This document shows, piece by piece, positions 8,328 to 16,365 of a DNA stretch of 64,000 bases. The DNA lies in the NCBI RefSeq assembly GCF_003602005.1, contig NZ_QZWD01000011.1, positions 62,001 through 126,000 of the forward strand, in the 5' to 3' direction. The translations under genes and the position numbers were made by a program. The DNA is from Salinisphaera sp. Q1T1-3 (GTDB lineage: Bacteria > Pseudomonadota > Gammaproteobacteria > Nevskiales > Salinisphaeraceae). The notes beneath the pieces were generated by a model. It made no database searches, was not told where the DNA came from, and saw only the letters and a program-made list of their open reading frames with translations. Each line of letters starts with the position of its first letter. The stretch's first letter is position 1.

Positions 8328-9227
8328 ATGCACACTTCGTCCGACAAACTCGTCGTCGGTATTTCCTCGCGTGCGCTATTCGATCTGGAAGCCAGCCATA
8401 CGGTGTTCGAAGCCGAAGGCCGCGAAGCCTACTGCGCCTACCAGATCGAACATGAGGAGGATGTGCTCGAACCCGGGGTCGCCTTCGGGCTGGTCAAGAA
8501 ACTGCTCGCACTCAACGACGAAACCCACGAACGCGTTGAGGTCATTCTGTTATCACGCAACAGTGCGGATACCGGGCTGCGTGTCTTCAACTCCATTGCC
8601 CATCACGACCTCCCGATCAGCCGGGCCGCGTTTTCCAGCGGCGACTCGCCCTGGCGATACGTCGCAGCCTTCGGGGCCGATCTGTTCCTCTCGGCCGATG
8701 CCTTCGATGTCCGAGCCGCACTCGCCGCCGGCTGCGCGGCCGCGACAATCGTACCGGGCCAGTCCCTGCCGTCCGGCGCAGGCCAGCTCAAGATCGCCTT
8801 CGACGGCGATGCCGTGCTGTTTTCCGACGAGGCCGAGCGCATCTTCAAGCAACACGGGCTGGCCGCCTTCGCCGAATCGGAGAGTGAAGCTGCCGAGCGT
8901 CCGTTGCCGGGTGGGCCGTTCAAGGCCTTTCTCGAAGCGCTGACGCATATACAGGCCGAATTCGATCCGACCGATTGCCCGATCCGCACGGCGCTGGTGA
9001 CCTCGCGTAGTGCCCCCGCGCACGAGCGCGTCATCCGCACCCTGCGGGCCTGGCATATCCGTATCGACGAAGCCCTGTTCCTGGGCGGGCTGGGCAAGGC
9101 GGCGTTTCTACGGGCCTTCGGCGCGGATATCTTCTTCGACGATCAGGCCACCCATATCGGCAGCGCAGCCAGCCTGGTCGCGGCCGGCCATGTACCACAC
9201 GGCATCGCCAACGAGACCGGCGACTGA
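8328..9227 (+). CDS. 5'-nucleotidase (cytosolic type-1-like family)
   Basis: This 299-residue soluble protein resembles the bacterial 5'-nucleotidase family related to cytosolic 5'-nucleotidase I. It has an N-terminal LVVGISSRALFDL segment with a degenerate HAD-type motif I, followed by VEVILLSRNSADTGLRVFNS. The core KIAFDGDAVLFSDEAERIF supplies catalytic aspartates, and FLGGLGKAAFLRAFGADIFFDD lies toward the C-terminus. It would hydrolyse nucleoside 5'-monophosphates in the cytoplasm. The ATG at 8328 has an AGGAG site ten bases upstream that coincides with the end of repeat R2, so this element may have reshaped its translation signal. Confidence 0.82.
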   Translation: MHTSSDKLVVGISSRALFDLEASHTVFEAEGREAYCAYQIEHEEDVLEPGVAFGLVKKLLALNDETHERVEVILLSRNSADTGLRVFNSIAHHDLPISRAAFSSGDSPWRYVAAFGADLFLSADAFDVRAALAAGCAAATIVPGQSLPSGAGQLKIAFDGDAVLFSDEAERIFKQHGLAAFAESESEAAERPLPGGPFKAFLEALTHIQAEFDPTDCPIRTALVTSRSAPAHERVIRTLRAWHIRIDEALFLGGLGKAAFLRAFGADIFFDDQATHIGSAASLVAAGHVPHGIANETGD

Positions 9228-9384
9228 CACGGTGCCGCTGCCGACACCGTCGCGGGGGGCATGTGCGCGGTCATGAATCGTCCGCGGGCCGACCGGCACG
9301 GCGATGTCCGCCCGCCCGCCTCGACCACAGCCGATACCGTGTCGTGCCACGACGGATGATGATCCGGCCACTCCGCTGACAGGC

Positions 9385-9573
9385 GGGATGGCCCTCGTGT
9401 TTTTGGCCTGGGGCGCTTGTCCCGAAGCGTCGGGCCGCCCATGATGAATCGATTACGGGCGCCCTGCGCCGTTGCAGGTCTGGCTCGTGACACGCCACGA
9501 TCGGCGCCTCGCGCCTTGCAGGACACACAGCGGGCTCTCGACGAAAGCACGCGTGCGAAACATCAACAGGCCC
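9385..9573. repeat. Dispersed MITE-like element, partial copy R3
   Basis: The copy keeps the blocks CTTGTCCCGAAGCGTCGGGC, GCGCCTTGCAGGACACAC and CTCTCGACGAAAGC, and the inverted right end CATCAACAGGCCC (9561-9573). The left terminus is eroded and not resolved. It lies in the 407-bp space between the 5'-nucleotidase gene and the MtfA-like gene; I see no gene in the remainder. Confidence 0.75.
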
Positions 9574-9634
9574 CGGGGACGGGCCATGTCGAGGTCAATG
9601 GCCCCATGACCGCGAATATCACGACACTCTTGCC

Positions 9635-10459
9635 ATGAATCTACTCACCAGCGTACTCGTGGTTCTGTTGACGCTCTGTGTCATCGCCTGGCTCGTGATC
9701 CGGCCGGAACGATTGACGCGACCCGGCAGGCTGGTGCCCCGACAACGGCGCCAGATCATCCGTGCCCTGCCGTGGTGGCAACGTCTGGATGCGCGCCGCC
9801 GCGCCCGCCTGCTCGATCAGGTGGTGCGGCTGGAAAAGGACATGCCCATCGTGCCCGGCGACGGTTTCGAACCGGACGAATCACAGCGCATGGCGATTCT
9901 GGCGCACGTGGCGGTCTGCAGCCTGGCCCCGGATATCAACCCGTACTGGCTGCCCGACGAACTGGTGGTCTTCGGCGACGATGTGGACACCGCCGTCACC
10001 ACGCTGCCCAGCGACATGATCGAGGATTTCAGCGAACTGGCGATCGGCGAAAGCTGGGCCGCCAAACGGCTGGCGGTGTCCTGGCCGAGCATCGAGCGCG
10101 CCGCGGCCGGCGGGCCGGACAATCCGCTGGTGCGCCGCCTGGCCCGCTGGCGCATGCAGCAGATCGTCGCCGATCCGGATCGCAACGGCAGCTGGATGGC
10201 GGCCTACGATGCGGCCTGGCAACGCTGGCGGGCCGACCCGCGACCGGGCGCACGCCAGCTACTGCGTCGCATCGACGAGCAGACCGACCTCCCCGGATTC
10301 GTCGGTGCCGCAGCCGAGGCGTTTTTCCAGCGCGGCCGCGAGCTCGCCCGAACGCATCCCGGCCTGTACAACCTGCTGGCCACCAGTTTCGATTTCGACA
10401 CCGCCCGGCATCGACCGGTCGGTCATCGCACGCCGGACGTCAGTTCCGCTGGATCGTGA
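9635..10459 (+). CDS. MtfA-like (M90 peptidase fold) protein lacking the zinc motif
   Basis: This 274-residue protein has one N-terminal membrane helix (residues 4-24). Several landmarks align with MtfA/M90 proteins: LPWWQRLDARRRARLLDQVV, FEPDESQRMAILAHVAV, IGESWAAKRLAVSWPSIER, and FVGAAAEAFFQRGREL with PGLYNLLATSF near the end. Where MtfA has HEFAH inside a NVVLHEFAHKLD-type helix, this protein reads NPLVRRLARWRM. The two His and the Glu are therefore replaced and metal-dependent proteolysis is unlikely. Normal MtfA binds the Mlc repressor and acts as an aminopeptidase. This one may be a non-catalytic paralogue or binding protein (inference). It overlaps the convergent next gene by 20 bp. 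Confidence 0.7.
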   Translation: MNLLTSVLVVLLTLCVIAWLVIRPERLTRPGRLVPRQRRQIIRALPWWQRLDARRRARLLDQVVRLEKDMPIVPGDGFEPDESQRMAILAHVAVCSLAPDINPYWLPDELVVFGDDVDTAVTTLPSDMIEDFSELAIGESWAAKRLAVSWPSIERAAAGGPDNPLVRRLARWRMQQIVADPDRNGSWMAAYDAAWQRWRADPRPGARQLLRRIDEQTDLPGFVGAAAEAFFQRGRELARTHPGLYNLLATSFDFDTARHRPVGHRTPDVSSAGS

Positions 10460-11501
10460 TCGGTTCACTGCCCGGCAGGGTCTCCACGAACTGCCAGCCG
10501 GCCAGGCGCGACGGTGTATAGGCCCCGCCCTCTGCCGGGGCATCTGTCAGCAATCGCTGCGCCAGCGCCAGACTGGCATCCACGGTCACGCTGTAACCGT
10601 TGGCGACCTTGACCCGGCCCACGACTGTCTGCCCGTGCTTGTCGGTGGCCTCGCCCCAGACATAGGTTGGCTGTCGCGCCCGGGTTTCGGCGTCCGGGCC
10701 CTTGATCTGTCCCGCGCGCTTTTTCAGGAACCGTGTGACCGGCCGGAGACCAAGGACAGGCTGGATCCAGTTCAGGCGCTTGACCTGTTTCACGCGACCC
10801 GGCGATATCGGCATATAGACGGCGATATCAGGAATGCCGGTCGAGTGATACGCCGTCGAGACATCGCCCCACGGAATCGTCATCGCGGTCTTCTCGCCGT
10901 TGCCGAAATCGATCTTGCGGACGTCGGCGGCAAGCTTGACGGTTTCGATACGCCCGCCGCGTCGCAGCTTGCCGCCCCCGGCCAGCCCCTCGACCGAGGT
11001 CTTGGCCGTCCCCGGCGACAGACCGGATCGGGAGTCGAAGCCGAGCGCGAGTGCCGTCGCATCCGGCATTTCCTCGGCCAGCCGAGCCGCCAGGCAATCG
11101 GTGGGCACCACATCGAAACCGGCCCCCGGACAGAGCACGACGCCGGCCTCGCGCGCGGCCTGCATCTGCGCGAATACCTGTTCAAAAACCGCGATTTCGC
11201 CGGTGATATCCAGATAATGCGTGTGACTGGCCAGACAGGCCGCGACCATGGCCGGCGCGGTCGACGAGAATGGCCCCGCGCAGTGAATGACCACATCGAT
11301 ATCGGACAGCTGACCCGCGATCGTATCGGCGTTCAGGTCGAACGGCCGATCCACGAGCCCCAGCTCGTGAGCCAATGCCCCGACCCGCGATGCATTACGG
11401 CCCGAGACCACGGGCGCGAGCCCGGCGGCCACCGCGGCACGGGTGATCAGCTCTCCGGTATAACCATAGGCGCCGTATATGAGCAGACGGCTATGCTTCA
11501 T
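10440..11501 (-). CDS. Saccharopine-dehydrogenase-like NAD(P)-binding oxidoreductase
   Basis: This 353-residue protein has an N-terminal Rossmann motif (LLIYGAYGYTGELI) and the SGRN acidic/NADP region. It continues with the CAGPFSSTAPAMVAACL and HYLDITGEI segments of the saccharopine dehydrogenase / trans-acting enoyl reductase family, then the substrate-binding CPGAGFDVVPTDCLAARLAE. The substrate is unknown; similar proteins reduce or saturate acyl or polyketide intermediates. Its start overlaps the stop of the upstream SDR gene by four bases (ATGA), so the two are co-translated. Together they look like a two-step redox module for a lipid-like substrate (inference). Confidence 0.83.
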   Translation of the reverse strand: MKHSRLLIYGAYGYTGELITRAAVAAGLAPVVSGRNASRVGALAHELGLVDRPFDLNADTIAGQLSDIDVVIHCAGPFSSTAPAMVAACLASHTHYLDITGEIAVFEQVFAQMQAAREAGVVLCPGAGFDVVPTDCLAARLAEEMPDATALALGFDSRSGLSPGTAKTSVEGLAGGGKLRRGGRIETVKLAADVRKIDFGNGEKTAMTIPWGDVSTAYHSTGIPDIAVYMPISPGRVKQVKRLNWIQPVLGLRPVTRFLKKRAGQIKGPDAETRARQPTYVWGEATDKHGQTVVGRVKVANGYSVTVDASLALAQRLLTDAPAEGGAYTPSRLAGWQFVETLPGSEPITIQRN

Positions 11502-12328
11502 TGTTTTTCTCCTCGTTCGACGAATGATCGGGTCGCCTTGCGCACGGCGCGTGCGAACAGCTCGGGCTGGAGACGCTTGAGCCGATACTGCCAGCGCGAC
11601 TCGCGATGCGAGATGACCAGGAACCGGCCGGCCGCAGCGGCCTCGAAGACATCGTCGGCCACGGTTTCGGCCGTGACCTTCGAACGCTGCATGAGTTTTT
11701 CGACCATCGCCTTCTGGCCCGGCCGACTGCTTCGGAACGTGTCCATCAACCCGGTCGCGAAAAAAGCCGGACAGGCGACCGTCACCCCGATACCGTGGCG
11801 TGCTTCCTCATGGCGCACGGTCTCCGACAGCGACAGCACGCCGGCCTTGGCCACGTTGTAGGCCGCCATACCCGGCGCATTGGCGATCGCCGCAAAGGAC
11901 GCGATATTGATCAGATGCCCCCGACTGGCCCGCAGCAACGGCGTTGCCGCACGCGTGCCGCGCACGACCCCCATGAGATTGATATCGATCAGCCACGCCC
12001 AGTCGGCGGCCGGCGTATCGGCCACGGTCCCCGCGCCGGCCACCCCGGCGTTATTGATGAAGACATCGACGCCGCCCCAGTCCGCGGCCAGACGCGCGGT
12101 CAGTTCGGCGAAGTCTGCATCGTTGCGGGTATCCAGCGGCTGGGCGAGCGCGGTGCAGCCGGCGGCTTCGATCTCGGCGGCCACGCGGCTTGCGCGCTCG
12201 GCATCCAGATCGGTGACGGCAACGGCCCAGCCGGCCTGCGCATAGCGCAGCGCCAGTGCGCGGCCGAGCCCGCTGCCGGCGCCGGTGATTGCAACACGTC
12301 GCATGGTGGATTCAGGTTGAGTCATCAT
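11498..12328 (-). CDS. Short-chain dehydrogenase/reductase (SDR)
   Basis: This 276-residue classical SDR has the cofactor motif TGAGSGLGRAL, NNAGVAG in the central strand, and the catalytic Ser and YxxxK in INIASFAAIANAPGMAAYNVAKAG. The Asp after the second strand (VTDLDAE) suggests NAD preference. The C-terminal 40 residues (SHRESRWQYRLKRLQPELFA) extend beyond the core fold and resemble SDRs acting on lipophilic substrates. The start is ambiguous among ATGs at 12328, 12325 and 12304. It is the first gene of a two-gene unit with the saccharopine-dehydrogenase-like gene. Confidence 0.88.
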   Translation of the reverse strand: MMTQPESTMRRVAITGAGSGLGRALALRYAQAGWAVAVTDLDAERASRVAAEIEAAGCTALAQPLDTRNDADFAELTARLAADWGGVDVFINNAGVAGAGTVADTPAADWAWLIDINLMGVVRGTRAATPLLRASRGHLINIASFAAIANAPGMAAYNVAKAGVLSLSETVRHEEARHGIGVTVACPAFFATGLMDTFRSSRPGQKAMVEKLMQRSKVTAETVADDVFEAAAAGRFLVISHRESRWQYRLKRLQPELFARAVRKATRSFVERGEKQ

Positions 12329-12425
12329 CTGAAATGGCGTCTTGTCAGATGGCCAGCATACGATAAACGATCACGTCGCGTCGCCTGGTCTGCTACACGG
12401 CCGACCTGCGGCCGGAGACACTGCA

Positions 12426-13306
12426 ATGAAGCTCTACGAATATTCGCGCGCGCCCAATCCTCGTCGTGTGCGCTGGTTCATCGCCGAAAAAGCCGTCGAC
12501 TGGGCCACGATCGACATCGTGCCCGTCGATATCGTGACCGGGGAAAACCGATCGGCGACGTGTCTGGCCAGGAATACGATGGGCACGGTGCCCGTACTCG
12601 AACTTGACGACGGCACCTGCCTAGGGCGTGTTGAGGTTTCGTGCGAATCCGCGCCAAGCGCGCCCTGAAATTGACGATGGGCGGCAAGACGAGGCGTCGC
12701 ACGCGCCGTGCAGCCACGCTGCACCCGCGGGCGACAACGCTGGATTGCCGTCGTGTTCTTGATTTTGGGGCGCTTGTCCCTTCGGGTTGGGCCGCCCATG
12801 AAAAATCGACGATGGGCGCCCGGCGGCGTTGCCAGCCTTGATCGTGGCACGCCACGATCGGCAACTCACGCCTTGCCGGACACACCGCGGTCTCTCGACG
12901 AAAAGGCGCTCGAACGAAACCTGGCCTAATCGATGGCGATCTGTCGCTATTTCGAGGCCCGGCCCCCGAACCGCCGCTGCTGGGCGTTTCGGCACGCGAT
13001 CAAGCCGTCATCGAGATGTGGCATCGTCGCATGGAGCGCAACCTGCTCTATCCGGTGGCGCTGGCCTTACGTCATACCACGGTGCATTTCGCCGATCGCG
13101 AGCGGATGTTTTCCGATTACGGCGCCGACTGTCTGGCAACCGCCAGCCGCATGTCCGATTTTCTGGACCGCCATCTGGCCGGGCAGACCTGGATCGCCGG
13201 CCCGGCGTTTCCGGTCGCCGATATCACGGCGGCTGCCGCGATCGATTTCGCCCGAATCATCAAACAGCGCATCGATCCCGACACGCAGCCCCATCTGGCG
13301 GCATGA
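12426..13306 (+). pseudogene. Glutathione S-transferase, interrupted by repeat R4 and frameshifted
   Basis: The 5' part (12426-12620) encodes a thioredoxin-fold GST N-terminus: MKLYEYSRAPNPRRVRWF ... NTMGTVPVLELDDGTCL. Reading then runs into element R4 and stops. Beyond the element the frame resumes with MAICRYFEAR (the usual E-S-x-A-I-x-x-Y-F-E position). A missing base in the GGCCCGGCCCCC tract near 12963 throws the rest out of frame. The following frame reads LLGVSARDQAVIEMWHRRME ... GQTWIAGPAFPVADITAAAA, a standard GST C-terminal domain, to a stop at 13304-13306. Two independent lesions make it non-functional. Confidence 0.88.
12624..12925. repeat. Dispersed MITE-like element, copy R4, inside the GST gene
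   Basis: The left end is CTAGGGCGTGTTGAGGTTTCG (CTAG at 12621-12624). The body carries GACGATGGGCGGCAAGACG, TTGCCGTCGTGTTCTTGA, CTTGTCCCTTCGGGTTGGG and GCGCTCGAACGAAACC. The right terminus lacks a few bases (CTCAACA lost) before GGCC-CTAA at 12923-12929. YTAR-type flanks (CTAG / CTAA) fit a target duplication with one mismatch. It splits the GST coding sequence after codon 65. Confidence 0.85.
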
Positions 13307-13444
13307 CATGCCCGGGTCTCGGCGCGTCCGACCGCGCGCCGATAACGCCGGCCGGCCTGTCGCCGATGCGATCCTGGTCCGGCCCAGGGCAACACCGGCA
13401 CACGCACGTTACGATTGGCGGCCTGCGTCATGACAAGGCCTGCA

Positions 13445-14164
13445 ATGCATCTCGAAGGTTCGCTCTCACCCGAAGTTCTCGCCGTGGTGGTGGATATCGA
13501 AGGCACCATCAGCGATGCCCGATTCACCGCCGACGTGCTCATCCCCTACGCCGAGCAGCATTTCGGCGACTGGCTGGCCCGCCACCGCGGCCGTGCCGAA
13601 GTGGCAGCCGCCGCCGATGTATTTCGCCATGCCGTCGACGAGCCCGAGGCCGATGACGACCGCCTGAGCGAGCTCGCCGAAGCCAGCCTGGCGCAGGGTG
13701 AAGCATTGCCCGCCCTGGCCGAACTGGTAAGACTGCTCTGGCTGGATGCCTATCGCGCCGGCGATCTCGAGGGCCATGTGTATCCCGATGCGGTGGCCAC
13801 GCTTCAGGGCTGGGCCGACGATCATCGCGCGTTATTCACGTTTTCGGCCTCGGCGGCCTACGATCAGCGTCTCCTCGTCACCTACAGCGACCACGGCGAT
13901 CTATCGGACCTGTTCTCCGGCTTTTTCGACCCGCGCACAGGCAAGAAGACCCAGGCCGCCAGCTACACGGCCATCGCCAAGGCGGTCGGTCAACCCCCGG
14001 AAGCGCTCCTGTTCGTCTCGGACCGCGGCAACGAGCTCGATGCGGCCAAGAAAGCCGGCTTCCAAACCTGCTGGGTAGCACGTACGGACACCGCCCGGGA
14101 AAAAGCCTATAACCAGCAGACCCATGCCGTGGTCGACGATTTCTCTCAAATCGAACTGTTATGA
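13445..14164 (+). CDS. mtnC: Enolase-phosphatase E1 (methionine salvage)
   Basis: This 239-residue HAD protein performs the enolisation and dephosphorylation of 2,3-diketo-5-methylthiopentyl-1-phosphate. Motif I is VVVDIEGTISD, with the MtnC-characteristic IEGT. The cap region includes LVRLLWLDAYRAGDLEGHVYPD. The substrate loop appears as FTFSASAAYDQRLLVTYS, where many homologues have SSGS, a small deviation. Motifs III/IV are FDPRTGKKTQAASY and FVSDRGNELDAAKKAG. ATG 13445 is chosen for its AAGG spacing; ATG 13430 is an alternative. It overlaps the start of the merR pseudogene (ATGA). Its partner mtnA lies 1.2 kb downstream on the other strand. Confidence 0.9.
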   Translation: MHLEGSLSPEVLAVVVDIEGTISDARFTADVLIPYAEQHFGDWLARHRGRAEVAAAADVFRHAVDEPEADDDRLSELAEASLAQGEALPALAELVRLLWLDAYRAGDLEGHVYPDAVATLQGWADDHRALFTFSASAAYDQRLLVTYSDHGDLSDLFSGFFDPRTGKKTQAASYTAIAKAVGQPPEALLFVSDRGNELDAAKKAGFQTCWVARTDTAREKAYNQQTHAVVDDFSQIELL

Positions 14165-14432
14165 AAATCGGCGAATTGGCCCGCCAGGCCGGCCTGTCGC
14201 CTCACACGCTGCGCTATCACGAGCGCATGGCGTCCTGCGTCGAACGCATCGCGATGCCAACGGACCGCGTGTCTTCGATACGGCTGACCTCGCCCGGGTC
14301 GCGTTTATCAAACACTTGAGGGCGACCGGTATGCTGTTACTGCAGATTCGTCGCTACGCAGAGTTGCGCGCCACCGGCCATCACACGTTGACCGACCGCC
14401 AGACGCTGTTGAAAACCCGCGCCGCTGTTTAG
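14161..14432 (+). pseudogene. MerR-family regulator, frameshifted and truncated by a MITE
   Basis: It starts as MKIGELARQAGLSPHTLRYH, the winged-helix DNA-binding N-terminus of MerR regulators. The frame breaks after YHERM. The remaining family signature continues in another frame: DANGPRVFDTADLARVAF, then IKHLRATGM and IRRYAELRATGHHTLTDR. The reading is cut at codon AAV by the element that begins at 14433, so the C-terminal dimerisation and effector region is gone. MerR/CMD gene pairs are common, and a CMD-family pseudogene lies just beyond the inserted elements. Confidence 0.85.
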
Positions 14433-14705
14433 GGAACCTCTGATCTATTCATCCACGGTCGCGTTTGAGTCCCCAAAGGCCACGATACAAGGCGCATGGC
14501 GCCGCGTCATAGCCACTCTATGATCCAGCCATGCAACGCCGTAGCGCGGCCTTTGGGGCCAAACCGCTTAGCGGCCGGGCTTTTGCGCGCGCCTGAGCGG
14601 CGTTGCCGCTCGCTCATTTGCATTCAGCAAACGGCGCTCGCGGCGTCTTGTCAGACGCGCGCAAAAGACACCGGCGCGACCGTGGATGAATAGATCAGAG
14701 GTTCC
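14433..14705. mobile_element. 273-bp MITE-like element with 31-bp perfect inverted repeats
   Basis: The left end GGAACCTCTGATCTATTCAT continues for 31 bases and is matched exactly by the complement at the right end (14675-14705). Four-base TTAG copies flank it at 14429-14432 and 14706-14709. That is the YTAR-type duplication expected of IS5-subgroup transposition, and GGAACCTCTG is a typical IS5-family terminus. The 273 bp contain no transposase, so it must have been moved in trans. It truncates the merR gene and its right TSD coincides with the left end of repeat R5. Confidence 0.88.
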
Positions 14706-14708
14706 TTA

Positions 14709-14882
14709 GGGCCTGTCGATGTTTCGTTCGAGCGCCTTTTCGTCGGGAGACCACTGTGTGTCCGGCAAGGCGCGAGTCGCCGATCGTGGCGTGCCACGAT
14801 CCAGACGGGCAACGCCGCAGGGCGCCCATCGTCAATTTCAGGGCGCGCTTGGCGCGGACTCGCACGAAACATCAACACGCCC
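14709..14882. repeat. Dispersed MITE-like element, short copy R5
   Basis: This internally deleted copy (174 bp) runs from GGGCCTGTCGATGTTTCG to CATCAACACGCCC and is followed by CTAG-like flank. It retains GTGTCCGGCAAGGCGCGAG, GCGCCCATCGTCAATTTCAG and GGCGCGGACTCGCACGAAAC. It abuts the 273-bp IS5-like element, so the two insertions are nested or adjacent at a shared TTAG site. Confidence 0.82.
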
Positions 14883-14937
14883 TAGAGTCAACGCGAAGCC
14901 GTGCGTTGTTTCGCTCGCTCTTCAATCAGGCAGAACC

Positions 14938-15324
14938 ATGGACAACGCACGCGACGAAACCGGACTGGCATGACTTCGCGAAATCGACAGCGCTGCCGGT
15001 GAGAACGTCATCGAAAGCCTGCAATCGATCGCGCCCGATCTGAGGCGTGACGTGATCCAGTTTCCGTTCGGCGATATCTATCAGCGGCCCGGTCTGGACC
15101 TGGCGCGCCGCGAACCGGTCACGGTGGCCGCAGTCACCGCGCTGGTCAATTGCCCTGCACAGCTGTAAGTCCATCTACACAGCGCGCGCAACGTCGGCTG
15201 TGCGCACGGACAGGTCGTAGAAACCATCATTCAGATGGTCGTCCATGCCGGCTTCCCGGCGGCGCTCAATGCAAGAATGATCGCCGACCGGGTATTCAAG
15301 GAACGAGGCATCATCCGCCACTGA
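14938..15324 (+). pseudogene. Carboxymuconolactone decarboxylase (CMD) family protein with two in-frame stops
   Basis: One continuous frame of 128 codons reads MDNARDETGLA, stop (TGA 14971), LREIDSAAGENVIESL ... FGDIYQRPGLDLARREPVTV ... CPAQL, stop (TAA 15166), [20 protein letters not shown] and [16 protein letters not shown] ... ERGIIRH. The GDIY, R-x-x-x-T-V and [19 protein letters not shown] features are those of CMD/AhpD-like proteins. The usual Cys-x-x-Cys or Glu-Cys active-site pattern is not intact. The two stops without any frameshift point to recent inactivation. Confidence 0.82.
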
Positions 15325-15330
15325 TAGGCG

Positions 15331-16365
15331 CTACCCGAAAGCCGCCCCGCCGGCATCAAGCGCGCCGGCTGCCACATCGCTCGGCCCGAACACGCCGATA
15401 TCCAGAATCCAGTGGTCGATCAATGTCGCCGGAGTGATATCGAACGCCGGGTTATGGACCGGCGCATCGGCCGGGGCCCAGCGTAGGTCGCCCGCCGGGC
15501 CGGTCACACCACGTACTTCGGCAGCATCGCGCTGCTCGACTTCGATTGCCGCCCCTGTCTCACACTCGGGATCCAGTGTGGTGTACGGCGCAGCAACCGC
15601 GAACGGAATCTCGTGATACCGCGCCAGCACGGCCAGTCCATACGTCCCGATCTTGTTCGCGACATCACCGTTGGCGGCGATTCGATCGGCGCCAACGATC
15701 ACCCGATCGATGCGCTCTTCGCGCATCAGGGCCGCCGCCATGCTGTCGGTGATCAGGGTATAAGGCACACCGATTTGGCCGAATTCCCAGGCCGTCAGCC
15801 GGCCGCCCTGCAACAGCGGTCGGGTCTCGTCGACCCAGACCGAAATCCCCTTGTCCTGCTCGTGCGCCCGACGGATCACGCCCGCCGCGGTGCCGATGCC
15901 GGCGGTGGCCAGCGCACCCGTGTTGCAGTGGGTCAGGATACGCTCACCAGCGCCGATCAGGGCCGCGCCGTTGTCAGCGATGGCCTCGCAGAGCATGACA
16001 TCGCGATCGGCGATGGACTCGGCGGTGGCAATCACCCCGGAGATGCCGTTGCGTGACAGCGCAGCGGCCAACCGGTCCATCGCGAACATGAGATTGACCG
16101 CGGTCGGGCGGGCGGCGCGCAGCGCGGCAATATCGTCGGCCAGCGTATCGGCCTCGTCGCCGGCCTCGGCCCGCGCGGCGACATGAAGGGCCGCCGCCAC
16201 ACCGATCATCGGCGCGCCGCGCACCCGCAGCGCCCGGATGGCCTCGACCATTTCGGGCGTCGAGCCGATCGTCAGCCAGACTTCCTCCTGTGGCAGCCGA
16301 GTCTGGTCGAGCAGACAGACCCGGCCGTCGTGCACCTTGAGCCCGAGACCGTCCCGCGGTTGCAT
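15331..16365 (-). CDS. mtnA: S-methyl-5-thioribose-1-phosphate isomerase
   Basis: This 344-residue member of the eIF2B-alpha-like isomerases converts 5-methylthioribose-1-phosphate to the ribulose form in methionine salvage. Family marks are RALRVRGAPMIGVAAA, the catalytic Cys in ILTHCNTGALATAG, DETRPLLQGGRLTAWE, and the catalytic Asp in IVGADRIAANGDVANKIGTY. Length is normal. Its start overlaps the stop of manB by one base, so it is the last gene of manC-manB-mtnA. mtnC lies nearby on the opposite strand; mtnB, mtnD and mtnP/mtnK are not in the window. Confidence 0.95.
   Translation of the reverse strand: MQPRDGLGLKVHDGRVCLLDQTRLPQEEVWLTIGSTPEMVEAIRALRVRGAPMIGVAAALHVAARAEAGDEADTLADDIAALRAARPTAVNLMFAMDRLAAALSRNGISGVIATAESIADRDVMLCEAIADNGAALIGAGERILTHCNTGALATAGIGTAAGVIRRAHEQDKGISVWVDETRPLLQGGRLTAWEFGQIGVPYTLITDSMAAALMREERIDRVIVGADRIAANGDVANKIGTYGLAVLARYHEIPFAVAAPYTTLDPECETGAAIEVEQRDAAEVRGVTGPAGDLRWAPADAPVHNPAFDITPATLIDHWILDIGVFGPSDVAAGALDAGGAAFG

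Noticed and set aside
11606-12607. 333-codon plus-strand open frame opposite the SDR gene
   Set aside because: It is an antisense shadow; the SDR catalytic motifs are on the minus strand.
14433-14705. Possible small gene inside the 273-bp element
   Set aside because: No open frame covers it with a plausible start. It is better explained as a MITE with perfect 31-bp ends.
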